The notes beneath the pieces are model-generated. The model was given only the letters and a program-made list of their open reading frames with translations, had not been told where the DNA came from and did not search any database. From Tetracentron sinense (lineage: Eukaryota; Streptophyta; Magnoliopsida; Trochodendrales; Trochodendraceae), in contig CM026556.1 in NCBI GenBank assembly GCA_015143295.1, positions 20,522,547 to 20,586,546 on the forward strand: a stretch of 64,000 nt of DNA. Direction: 5' to 3'. Positions 11,261-20,790 of the stretch are shown piece by piece (the stretch's first letter is position 1; the number at the start of each line of letters is the position of its first letter). The position numbers and the translations under genes are program-made.

Positions 11261-11610
11261 AGGCATCTCTCAAGCGCATCTCACAAGGATATCTCACAAG
11301 TGTATCTCACAAGTTACATGATCACAAGCAAGCACGCATGACATGCATGACATGACACGTACGACACGCTCGACAAGATCAAGTAAGACAAACACGACAA
11401 GCTTTCAAGTACGAAAAGATATTTCAAGCCAAGTCAAGTGCACGATGTTTTCAAGAGGTTTTATCGGCTTTCTACGAAATACAAGCATGATTATAAATTG
11501 CTTTACTTCCTAGTATGATATGAATTGTTTCCGTCTAACATATATGAATTGCTCCTAATTTATGTATTGCCATTTTTATGCTATGACTATTGGTTAGTAT
11601 TTGGTACCCG

Positions 11611-11629
11611 CTGAGTATTCCATGCTCAG
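11611..11629 (+). promoter_or_regulatory. Conserved hairpin upstream of LTR short ORF
   Basis: CTGAGTAT-TCC-ATGCTCAG folds as an 8-bp stem (one G-U pair) with a 3-base loop, 11 bases before the conserved ATG. See the finding on covariation. Confidence 0.5.
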
Positions 11630-11640
11630 CCGTACTTCTT

Positions 11641-11760
11641 ATGTCGGCAGGTTCTGAGGGAGCTGCTGCTCCATTTGATGTTTGTGCTCCTTATCCATCG
11701 GTGGAAGAGGAGTACGTCGAGGAGCCTTTGGAGGAACCTCCCATAGAGGGTTATCAGTAG
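11641..11760 (+). CDS. LTR-encoded short acidic protein (MSAG family), 39 aa
   Basis: An intact 39-codon frame starts ATGTCGGCAGGT (MSAG) and ends TAG. It reads MSAGSEGAAAPFD, then VCAPYPS, VEEEYVEEP, LEEPP and EGYQ. Related frames occur at the same relative place in every chromovirus LTR here that includes the site: sense strand, ending about 270-320 nt before the LTR 3' end. Conservation of amino acids with length changes only in multiples of three suggests selection on a protein. I do not recognise the family. It could be an upstream ORF in the RNA leader, or an exon of a spliced leader (the start region GTCGGCAG|GT also looks like a splice acceptor). Confidence 0.5.
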   Translation: MSAGSEGAAAPFDVCAPYPSVEEEYVEEPLEEPPIEGYQ

Positions 11761-12059
11761 GTGGTGTTAGATTCTGAGTGGATTAGCTGTGGGTGAGCAT
11801 GAGTGATTATATCCATGTATTTTGGCGGGCATGTCCGCACTTTCTTTGTTTTGATTTCTTTGTATTAGACTTGGACCATGTGTATATACTTAGAGGTTGT
11901 TAGACTTCCGCTGTGTTTTATAGTTATGTTTCCGCTGTCATCCTCTATTGTATATGCTCTGTGGGTTTTTGCAGGTTGGTTTGTCAAACAAGTCATGTAA
12001 GCCATGATTAGTCGTCCAAAGTTCACTCTAACTCCTAGGGTGGGTTTTGGGTCGCGACA

Positions 12060-12064
12060 TCAAT
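12060..12064. repeat. Target-site duplication, right copy (TCAAT)
   Basis: Matches 9218-9222. Confidence 0.92.
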
Positions 12065-12200
12065 ACTCCCACAAAATGTTGGAGGCCTCATTCTCTGAAA
12101 AGCCTCTGTTTCGGCTTGTGCTCGATTGGGAGGAGTAGTTACAAGTGTGCCGGTCGGAGGAGGAGTAGGTTGCCTTGCGGCCAACATAGCCAAGGTCTCG
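12060..12200 (-). pseudogene. Element A gag, resumed after solo LTR
   Basis: This aligns with element C gag at 31280-31421 (TTPPNRAQAETEAFQRMRPPTFCGSID on the minus strand), continuing directly from the gag sequence left of the solo LTR. It ends abruptly at 12200, where it is fused to the chromodomain end of element B. The N-terminal part of gag up to 21937 is missing. Confidence 0.85.
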
Positions 12201-13594
12201 TGTTGCCTCGTCTCGAGCATGATGTTGCCATTGCACGAGAACCAATGGGATAGTCTTATTGTGAAGCACTTGATCTCTCTGATCCAATATCTGAACAGAA
12301 TTTTCAACCAAAGTGAGATCCTCTTGGATTTCCAACGGTTCAAACTCTATGACATGCGAAGGGTCTGGAATGTATTTCCGTAGCATAGACACATGGAAAA
12401 CGTTGTGAACAGCGGCCATGTGAAGTGGAAGATCTACCCGCTAAACAACTTCTCCAACTCGCGTGATAATCTCAAAGGGCCCAACATACTGAGGACTAAG
12501 CTTGCCTCTTTTGCCAAATCTCATAATCCCCTTGCTAGGAGATACCTTCACGAAGACTTGATCCCCAACTTGAAATTCCAAGTCCCTACTGCGAGTGTCA
12601 GCATAGCTCTTTTGACGATCTTGAGCGGCTTTTAACCGATCCTAGATGATCTTAACTTTGTTCGTAGTTTGCTCAATCAACTCAGGACCCAACACTGTTC
12701 TCTCCCTTACTTCATCCTAGTAGAGAGGAGACCTACAGCTTCGCCCATACAAGGCTTCAAATGGTGCCATTTGGATGCTTTCCTGGTAGCTATTGTTATA
12801 GGTGAATTCAACCAAAGGCAAGTGCTCTTCCCAGTTGCCCTTAAAGTCTAACATACATACCCGAAGCATGTCTTCGATGAGCTGGTTCACCCTCTCGGTC
12901 TACCCATCCGTTTTTCGATGAAAGGCGGTGCTGAAATCAAGTCGGGAATCGGGAGGGACTGTACTGTTTCTTTGATATACAACGCAGCAAATTGGTTCGA
13001 GTTAAAAGTGGTTCGGTAAGGCAAGAAATGTGCAAACTTCGTCAAACGGTCTACCACAACCTATATTGCATCAGAGTTCCTTGCTGTATGTGGCAAGCCA
13101 ACTATGAAGTCCATAGAAATGTGCTATCATTTCTACTCGGGAATTGGGAGGGACTGTAATAGACTTACCGGTCGCATGTGCTCTGCTTTCACCTGTTGGT
13201 ACACCAAACACTGTGCCACATACTCTGCAACATCCCTCTTCATATTTCACCACCAAAAATGCCGTTTGAGGTTTCGGTACATCTTTGTACCCCCAGGATG
13301 CACTGTATACTTCGAACGGTGAGCTTCATCCATAAACTCCCACCTCAACTCTACATCAGCAGGGAAACACAGTCTTCCCCTGAATGTGATAGCACCTTGG
13401 CTAGTCAGAGAGAAGTCTTCACTGCCCTTGGCCACTTCCTTGTCCCGAAAAGCCAACAAGTTAGCATCTGAGGCCTCTAACTCTTGGATCCGATCAATGA
13501 TGTACGACCGAACCGTAATATTTGCCATCACTAGACTGCGGACGGAAGCATTGACACTAATTTCCAGATTTACCAATCTTCCAATAGCTTCCAT
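12201..13594 (-). pseudogene. Element B integrase with chromodomain (truncated)
   Basis: The segment 13247-13594 covers the linker and the start of the zinc-binding region ([22 protein letters not shown]). The core between 12420 and 13256 is broken into several frames but retains the MAHFYGLHSW-side antisense of the usual MDFIVGLP region and later VFHVSMLRKYIPDPSHVI. The C terminus reads chromodomain VQILDQRDQVLHNKTIPLVLVQWQHH and is then cut at RDEAT, after which reading runs into element A gag out of frame. Non-functional. Confidence 0.82.
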
Positions 13595-13743
13595 TCCCGC
13601 ACCAACATGTGAGCCAACAACCCCGGAGGTCTTCTACTCAAAGCGTTGGCCACTACATTTTCTTTGCCCGGGTGGTATTGGATGGTGCATTTGTAGTCTT
13701 TCAAAAATTCCATCCAACGCCATTGTCATAAATTTAGATCATT

Positions 13744-14330
13744 TTAGGAAAAGAGGTACTTGAGGCTCTTGTGGTCCGTGAACATATAGAACTCTTCCCC
13801 ATAAAGGTAATGTCGCCAAATCTTTAGTGTGAACACTACTGTGACGAGCTCTAAGTCATGCATGGGGTAATTCTTTTCATGCTCCTTTAATTGCCTTGAT
13901 GCATAGGCAATGACCTTCTTGTGTTGCATGAGAACACACCCAAGCCCAACGTGCGAGACATCACTGTATACCTCATAACCACCACGTCTGGATGGCACCG
14001 TAAGGACAGGGGCTGTGGTAAGCCTCTTCTTTAGGTCCGTGAAACTGATCTTGCACTTATCGCTCCATATAAATTTGGTATTCTTCCTGGTCAGAAAAGT
14101 GAGTGGCACTGCAAGGCTGGAGAATCCCTCTACAAATCTCCTGTAGTAGCCTGCCAACCCAAGGAAACTACGTATCTCAGTGACACTCTTGGGCCTCGCC
14201 CAATTCATGACTGCCACTATCTTCTTCGGATCTACCGAGATGCCTCCTACATAAACGACGTGGCCTAGGAATGCCACTTCCTCCAACCAAAATTCACACT
14301 TGCTTAGTTTGGCATACAGTTTGTGCGCCC
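13744..14330 (-). pseudogene. Element B RT thumb and RNase H
   Basis: A 180-residue open stretch reads [30 protein letters not shown], then the RNase H domain [43 protein letters not shown] and [12 protein letters not shown]. The first Asp, the Glu and the second Asp of the RNase H active site are present in these motifs. The stretch stops at about 13744, before the ADALSR region, because of a nonsense codon. Confidence 0.85.
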
Positions 14331-14358
14331 TCAGTATTTCTAAAGCAAGGCGAAGGTC

Positions 14359-15080
14359 TCACGTGTGATCTTCCTGTGTCTGGGAATAGACCAGGACGTC
14401 ATCGAAAAACACTATCACGCATCGATTCAGATATGGTCGGAACACCTGGTTCATCAAATCCATAAAAGCTGCCGGCGCGTTCGTGAGACCAAAAGGCATC
14501 ATCAAGAACTCGTGATGCCCAAATCGAGTCCTGAAGGCAGTTTTGGAAACATCTTCCGCCTTGATCTTCAACTGATGGTATCCAGACCGAAGATCAATTT
14601 TAGAGAAAAATTTTGCTCCCTTTAACTGATCGAATAAGTCATCAATCCTAGGCAATGGATACCTATTCTTTATTGTGACCTTGTTCAACTACCTGTAATC
14701 GATGCACATCTGCATCGAGCCATCCTTCTTCTTAACAAATAGCACCGGGGCACCCCACGGTGAGACACTTGGTCAAATGAAACCAAGGTCTTGCATCTCT
14801 TCCAATTGAGTCTTCAACTCCTTGAGTTTAATCGGGGCTATCCTGTACGGAGCCCGAGAGATGGGAGCTGTGTCTGGTGCAAGCTCAATCATAAACTTGA
14901 TCTCCCTGTCTGGGGGCAACCCTGGCAACTCCTCTAGGAATACATCCAGGAATTCACTCACGACTGGGATAGTCGAAGTGTCCTTTCCTCGGGGTTCGCT
15001 AGGCTCAACGCCGCAAAGCGGGCAATATCCTTACTTCTTAACCCCTGAAAATGAAATGGCTTTCCTTCCACTGGCTTAAA
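14359..15080 (-). pseudogene. Element B reverse transcriptase, N-terminal and palm
   Basis: The segment 14359-14688 reads [58 protein letters not shown] and the catalytic box [10 protein letters not shown] (FFDD, where F and G here have FVDD or similar). The segment 14773-14961 holds the upstream [16 protein letters not shown] and [13 protein letters not shown] region. Stops separate the pieces. Confidence 0.85.
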
Positions 15081-15099
15081 GAGCACCATCTTGTCAAAG

Positions 15100-15397
15100 C
15101 ATGCCACCTGACCATGGTGAACTGCTAACTAATCCATTCCCAAGATGATGTCAAAATCCTAAAATCCAAGGACGATGAGATCGGCTGCCAACTCGCGGCT
15201 TCCAACTTGGACTGGACTGCCTTTGAAAATGCTATCTGCTACCACTGTCTTGCCGAAAGGAGTCGAAACGAATAACTCTAGTTCCAGTTGACTAGGCTCT
15301 ATAGAAAAGCCTTGGAAAAAACTCACCGAGACAAATGAATGAGTAGACCTGGGGTCGATCAACACATGAGCCAAACATTCATTGACTAATAAATTTC
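15100..15397 (-). pseudogene. Element B aspartic protease
   Basis: The region reads LLVNECLAHVLIDPRSTHSFVS, so the DTGST active site is DPRST. The frame stops after ADLIVLGF at 15159 and resumes with DFDIILGMD before another stop. It starts right after the candidate acceptor TTTCAG|GAA at 15398/15397. Confidence 0.82.
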
Positions 15398-15538
15398 CTG
15401 AAATTATAACTATCTAAGTTAATACATGCATCAACAACGTATGTATAGATAGATAGATAGGTAACATGCCATATACGTACACAAGGAATAAGGCATAATA
15501 AGACAACAATGGATAAATGAATAACTCCAAACGCGTAC
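15398..15538 (-). other. Candidate intron between gag and protease, element B (141 nt)
   Basis: Donor CAAG|GTACGC and acceptor TTTCAG|GAA bound an AT-rich stretch. Excision joins DDVVQG to a LLVNECLA-type sequence in frame. Although 141 is a multiple of three, the unspliced reading hits stops just before the acceptor. Confidence 0.5.
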
Positions 15539-16811
15539 CTTGCACCACATCATCCGATGCAAGTGCATCTCCCTCTGTCAAGGCAAATACTCGCCCTTGG
15601 TTCACCTATCGTGGCGGAGGTACAGACCATGCAGGTTGGGAGGACACCTGGTATGATCCCGTTAGGCGGACTGGGGGCCTAATCCCCTGAGACTGGCCTG
15701 GTAAGTGCCGATTGGGGCAATCCCTAATCATATGGCCCTAGCGACCACAGTGAAAATATCCACCCGATGCCTTCTGGTAATCTCCTACTGGGTGCCTTCA
15801 GCCGTAAGACATGCAGACCTTATATGTGTAGGTCGGAGGGGCTGGAGGTAGGGCATACCTCGCTGCCTAAGGTGCAATGGGCCATAAGGCTAGAAGAGCC
15901 TAAGGTCGTGGTGCCTGAGGCCTGTACGGTCATGGAGCTAGAGGAGTATAAGATGGCCTCTGTGGTGGTGCTGGCCAGGCATACTGAGGTGGTGCTGGCC
16001 AAGTGTACTGATAAGGGCCAGTCTGGGCCCACCTCTCTGGAGGTGCTGGACTACTGGATTGGCCTCTCGCTAAATCCCTCTTTTTAGATATGGCCTCTGA
16101 GTTGGCCTCGATCAACAAGGCCTTGTCCACCACTTCTGGATAAGTGGCGTGCCTGAAGGCTGAGACTCTCTCCATAATGATGTCTTTGAGCCCTTGCTCA
16201 AACCCCCTCGCCTTCATTGCCTCGGTGGCTATCATGTGAGGCATAAATCTCGAGAGTTATCAAAACTTGGCCTCATATGTGGCCACAGTCATTGAACCCT
16301 GCTCGAGATTGATGAACTCCCTCTCCTTCTTTTCCCGAGCTCCAACTAGGAAGTACTTCTTGTAGAAGGAATCCTTGAACTCGTCCCAAGTCAATGGTTG
16401 ACCTTGCCTGGTCAAATCCTGAGTCCTCAAGGCGGACAACCACCAGTGGTGGGCCTCACCCTCTAGCATGAAAATAGCCCATGCCACTTTATCTTCCTAG
16501 GTGGACGAGAGGACTACGAAGATCTTCTCCAGCTGGAGGATCTAAGCCTCTACAGTAAGAGGGTCCACACTCCCATGGAATAATTGAGGCCTCATCCTCT
16601 GAAATGCCTCAACCCCAGCTGTTCGATGTACCAGAGCTACAGGTGGTGGAGTAGGTGCTGCCGATGATGAAATAGTCTGCCGAGCTACCAGTATGGCTAG
16701 TGTCTCAGCAATAGAGCCTAAGACCTGAGAGAGGTCTGGCTGCTCATCCTCATCCCTAGAAGAAGAGGAAGCTCTAGTGTGTGGCCCACGACCCCATGTG
16801 CCCCGCCTCAT
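15539..16811 (-). pseudogene. Element B gag
   Basis: The start is an ATG at 16809-16811 (MRRGTWGRGPHTRASSSS), at the same place as in G and F. It continues in 16542-16928 with QVLGSIAETLAILVARQ and EAFQRMRPQLFHGSVDPL, then the gag domain in 16260-16487 (EGEAHHWWLSALR, FINLEQGSMTVATYEAKF) and 15930-16244 (APHMIATEAMKA-type motif, YPEVVDKALLIEANSE). The zinc-knuckle part (about 15620-15790) is degraded. The end reads GRVFALTEGDALASDDVVQG at the donor-like site. Stops and frameshifts separate the pieces. Confidence 0.83.
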
Positions 16812-17154
16812 GACTAAAGTCCTGAGAACAATAGCACCACATGAGTCTAACTTGGAACAACAATTTATCGCATTGAGCCAATTTTCATAATAAAGCAATT
16901 GATAATAGTATAGTACTATCATATTCATAACATCAAGTTATTAGAGTATTTATAATATTATACTTTAGTGTTCTATCTTCACTAAGACCCATAGTTGGTT
17001 GAAGCAACCATTTTAGACTAAGACTATAGTTTAGTCTTGCACTTGGAACATGACTCGCTTCTGACTTACTTCCTTTCTAACTTGCTTCTTGATATATGCT
17101 CCTATCAAGCCGTGGTACCAGATTCTAAGTGACCTTATAACACCTAAAGCCTAG
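16812..17154 (-). other. Element B leader between gag and PBS
   Basis: A noncoding leader of about 340 bases. It matches leaders at 53538-53882 (F) and 21937-22171 (A) in part, including a TTAGTCTAAAATGG-type stretch. No gene seen. Confidence 0.7.
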
Positions 17155-17166
17155 GCTCTGATACCA
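17155..17166 (-). other. Element B primer-binding site (initiator tRNA-Met)
   Basis: On the minus strand TGGTATCAGAGC, the complement of the 3' end of plant initiator tRNA-Met, four bases after the LTR. Confidence 0.9.
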
Positions 17167-17467
17167 CTTCTATCGCGACCCAAAACCTAAACTAGGAGTT
17201 AGAGTGAATCTTGGACGACTTATCATGACTTACATGACATGCTTGACAACCATCCTGCAAAACACACCGAGTATACGATAAAGGACAAAATAGCGAAAGC
17301 ATAACTAACATGGCACAACAGAAGTCTAACAAAAACCTCTATGTATATACATGTGATCCAAGTTTGTACAAAAGAGAAAACAAAATAAAGAAAGTGCGGA
17401 CATGCCTGCCAAAAATACATGGGTATAAGTCTCACATGCTTACCCACACTCACCTAGAATCTACCAC

Positions 17468-17584
17468 CTAATAGTAACCATCTATAGGAGGCTCCTCCAC
17501 AGGTCCCTCAACATACTCCTCCACCCATGGGCCAAGAGCACAGATGTTGAAAGGAGCAGCTGCTCCACCATCACTTGCCGACAT
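17468..17584 (-). CDS. LTR-encoded short acidic protein (MSAG family), 38 aa
   Basis: ATG at 17584 and TAG at 17468. It begins MSASDGGAAAPFN, then ICALGPWVEEYVEGPVEEPP and DGYY. One codon shorter than the copy at 11641 and still open. The hairpin lies at 17596-17614. Otherwise as described for 11641-11760. Confidence 0.5.
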   Translation of the reverse strand: MSASDGGAAAPFNICALGPWVEEYVEGPVEEPPIDGYY

Positions 17585-17595
17585 GAGATGTAAGG

Positions 17596-17614
17596 CTGAG
17601 CATGGAATACTCAG
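17596..17614 (-). promoter_or_regulatory. Conserved hairpin upstream of LTR short ORF
   Basis: Plus-strand CTGAGCATGGAATACTCAG; the same 8-bp stem with TCC loop on the sense strand. Confidence 0.45.
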
Positions 17615-18751
17615 CGGGTACCAGATACTAACCAATAGTCATAACATAATAATAATATAAATAAAGCAGGAAGCAGTTCATATCATTGAAAGAAAAGTAA
17701 GCAATTGTATATCATGCTTGCATCACATCAAAGCTGGAAAAACTCTTGAAATCATTGTGTACTTGACTTGGCTTGAAATACTCTTTTCATGTTTGAAAAC
17801 TTGTCATGTCATGTTCTGTCTTGTTTGTTTTGTCCGGTCATGCTTGTCTTGTGATGTTATGCATGTCATGTCATGTTCTTTTTGTACTCATGCTTGCTTG
17901 CTTGCAAATTAAACATGCTCATATAACTTGTGAGATGCACTTGTGAGGGAAGGGAGACCCCTCTTTCAATGGGATACAGTTGCGAGGGAGGGGAGACCCC
18001 TCTTTCAATGAGATGCACTTGCGAGGGAGGGGAGACCCCTCTTTCAATGAGATGCACTTGTTCTTGTCAAAAGTGAGGCAAAACATATCGTAAGATATGT
18101 CCCACCTCTAATTACCAACCCTTACATTTGGCTTTGTTGTGGTATTCTTGAATCGAAAATAAAACCTTTGTCTTGGAAAAACACCGATAAACCATGTCAT
18201 GCATGCCGTGCTCGTGAAGTCGTGTACATGCTTTGGCTTGGAATTAAACGTGACATTTGGATTTCAATAATACATGAGATAACATTCAATTCAACTCATA
18301 ATTTTATTCATGCCGTTATATAAAGACGAATCAATTTATACATGCATTTCTAGAACTAATTCTTCACCTTGGCATTTCATCAAACACTTGGTGTGTATAC
18401 TATGGTTAAAGCCTGCATCAGGCTTTTCTAGGTGGAATAATATTCACAACATACATGTATGTTCATTATTCTGTCACGCCCCAAAATACCCCCTAGGAGT
18501 TAAGGGATACTTTAGAGGTGACTACGTGTACCTGTCAAACCATCCTGTAATACAAGAGGCTAAACATAATATAATACAATGATAATCAGAGCGCGGAAAC
18601 TAAACATAAGTGCGGAAGCATAAGCCAACTTTTTCTTTTCTTCTATTACTCCATATAGTATTCCAAGTTAACATATACTAAATACAATCAAAGTAAAGGT
18701 GGACATGCCCACCTATCAAAATACAAAAAGGAACTCTCTAACCCTCTCCTC

Positions 18752-18892
18752 TCAACAGTAGTCGAGGTATGGCCACACATCCAAGTCCCCATCCTCCTGA
18801 GACTGCCATGGGATAGGTGGCTCCCTCTCCTCTACATACTCCTCCTCGACCCAAGGCTCGGGGTCGAGGACATCCACAGTACCTGCCGACAT
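18752..18892 (-). CDS. LTR-encoded short acidic protein (MSAG family), 46 aa
   Basis: ATG at 18892 and TGA at 18752. It begins MSAGTVDVLDPEPW, then VEEEYVEEREPP and ends DLDVWPYLDYC. This longer form, with a WPYLDY tail, matches the intact copy in the LTR at 31848-34145. The shared core PW-VEEEYVEE aligns with the shorter forms. Confidence 0.5.
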   Translation of the reverse strand: MSAGTVDVLDPEPWVEEEYVEEREPPIPWQSQEDGDLDVWPYLDYC

Positions 18893-19170
18893 AAAAGTAC
18901 GGCTGAGCATGGAATACTCAGCGAGTACAAACTACTAGCTAACCATAACAATAGCGAAAGTATAACAACAGTGAGCAATACAAGATATTAATTTAAAGCA
19001 ATAGTGAAAGCATAAGATACATAGCCATATCTTGACATGCGTATATGAATGCAAAAACCTCGGTAAAACTCATGTCTCGGAAACCCTTTTCGTATCTCGG
19101 TCAAATCATGTATGTGTATCGTGTCTTGTCTTGTATTTCATGTCTTGACTTGTTCTTGACTTGTATACTT

Positions 19171-19653
19171 GTGAGCCAGAGGCTAGCACCCTTCCTTGGG
19201 CTACCAACCTCCTTGTCATGTTCTTGTTCCGTTTCTCTTGTGAGCCAGAGGCTAGCACCCTTCCTTGGGCTACCAACCTCCTTGTCATGTTCTTGTTCCG
19301 TTTCTCTTGTGAGCCAGAGGCTAGCACCCTTCCTTGGGCTACCAACCTCCTTGTCATGTTCTTGATTCATTTCTCTTGTGAGCCAGAGGCTAGCACCCTT
19401 CCTTGGGCTACCAACCTCCTTGTCATGTTCTTGTTCCATTTCTCTTGTGAGCCAGAGGCTAGCACCCTTCCTTGGGCTACCAACCTCCTTGTCATGTTCT
19501 TGATTCATTTCTCTTGTGAGCCAGAGGCTAGCACCCTTCCTTGGGCTACCAACCTCCTTGTCATGTTCTTGTTCCGTTTCTCTTGTGAGCCAGAGGCTAG
19601 CACCCTTCACTTGGGCTACCAACCTCCTTGTCATGTTCTTGTTTCATTTCATA
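19171..19653 (-). repeat. 69-bp tandem array, seven copies
   Basis: Units begin GTGAGCCAGAGGCTAGCACC at 19171, 19240, 19309, 19378, 19447, 19516 and 19585, exactly 69 bp apart; the last has one extra base. As 69 is divisible by three, long repetitive frames are open on both strands. On the element sense strand the unit reads KEVGSPRKGASLWLTRE. Confidence 0.93.
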
Positions 19654-20604
19654 TACAAATACAATCTTGGAAAAACCTGGTTTCATGCATGCATGTGTGG
19701 TGTGTGTAACACTTGTAATATCATGATGACAATGTGACATGAAGAGTAGTGTATAGCAATTCAATCCACAGTATAACCATATAGGAATTTGAGTAATCTA
19801 CGTGACATTTGAATAGTTCATCCTTCATAAGAACACATGCATAAGGTCTACTTTCATTTTCTTCATTTATGTCATTTATTCCTAGTTTAGGCATTTTGTC
19901 AAACACATAGCATGCAAGGTTCCTTAATGGTTCATCTTCTTCTTTTTAGTGCCTACTTTCCATCCAAAAATCAAGGTATGTTCATTATTGGTAAAGTACC
20001 CATCCACCATTTCCATCACAACATCACCCAACATACACCTCGGCATCCCATCGCCACCTCAACACCCACACACATCCATACCTTTTTCTTATCTTATTTA
20101 GGTTCATTGGAGATGATACATTTCATATGGGAGGCAAACATAATAGCATAAATCACATTTCATAAGGAAAACCTAGATTTATTGCTAGGGTAAGTTAGTA
20201 GGGTGTACTAACCTTGAATCGGAGCTTGATCTTGGTGTAGACCTTGATTTAAACTCCAACTTGGAAGAAGAAAGCCCTTACTCAAACTATACTTGCTTGG
20301 GTAGGAAACCCTCTTGAAAATACCGTAGAGAGTGCTGCCCTAGCTTGAGAAGGGAACCCCACACGAGCTTGAGTTGAAATCTTGAAGAAAACGTGTTTGG
20401 GGACGATCTAGGGTCTTCACCCCTTTGATTTCTTCTCCAATGGAAAACCCTAGTTGCAATTCCCCTTCTCCTCTCTCTCTATCTCTCAAAATCCCTTAAG
20501 TGTTGTGAATCAAGCCCTAAAGGCTCGGGCAAGCCTTAAGGAGAAAGGGTTTAACCCCCAAAAGACGATAAAGCCCTTACTGAAATTTCTGCAAAAACGC
20601 GAAG

Positions 20605-20790
20605 ACCGAGCGATCGGTGGTTATGACCGATCGATCGGTTGCCTACCGAGCGATCGGTGTTTATGACCGATCGACCGGTCAAAAACTCACTCTCTGGAAA
20701 ATTTCCCCATACAAAATTTCTGACCGCGCGATAGCTACCGATCGATCGGTTATGAACCGATCGATCGCTGATTGAACCGAGCGATCGGTT
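20605..20790. repeat. Cluster of CGATCGATCGG palindromes in U3
   Basis: At least seven palindromic or near-palindromic units such as CCGATCGATCGGT and GAGCGATCGGT, spaced about 20-30 bases, just upstream of the presumed promoter of this LTR. Confidence 0.75.

Larger units (their letters stand above)
9223..12059 (+). mobile_element. Solo LTR of F-type chromovirus in element A gag
   Basis: It begins TGTAGAGCCCCGG and ends GGGTCGCGACA, the inverted TG...CA ends of this LTR family, and is flanked by perfect 5-bp duplications. No internal region is present, so it is the product of LTR-LTR recombination. At 2,837 bp it is about 300 bp longer than the F LTRs, largely because its 26-bp minisatellite is longer. 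It contains the conserved short reading frame (11641-11760), two conserved hairpins and donor/acceptor-like sites. Confidence 0.92.

Noticed and set aside
19161-19709. 182-codon plus-strand frame in the 69-bp array
   Set aside because: Antisense to the LTR and open only because the period is a multiple of three.
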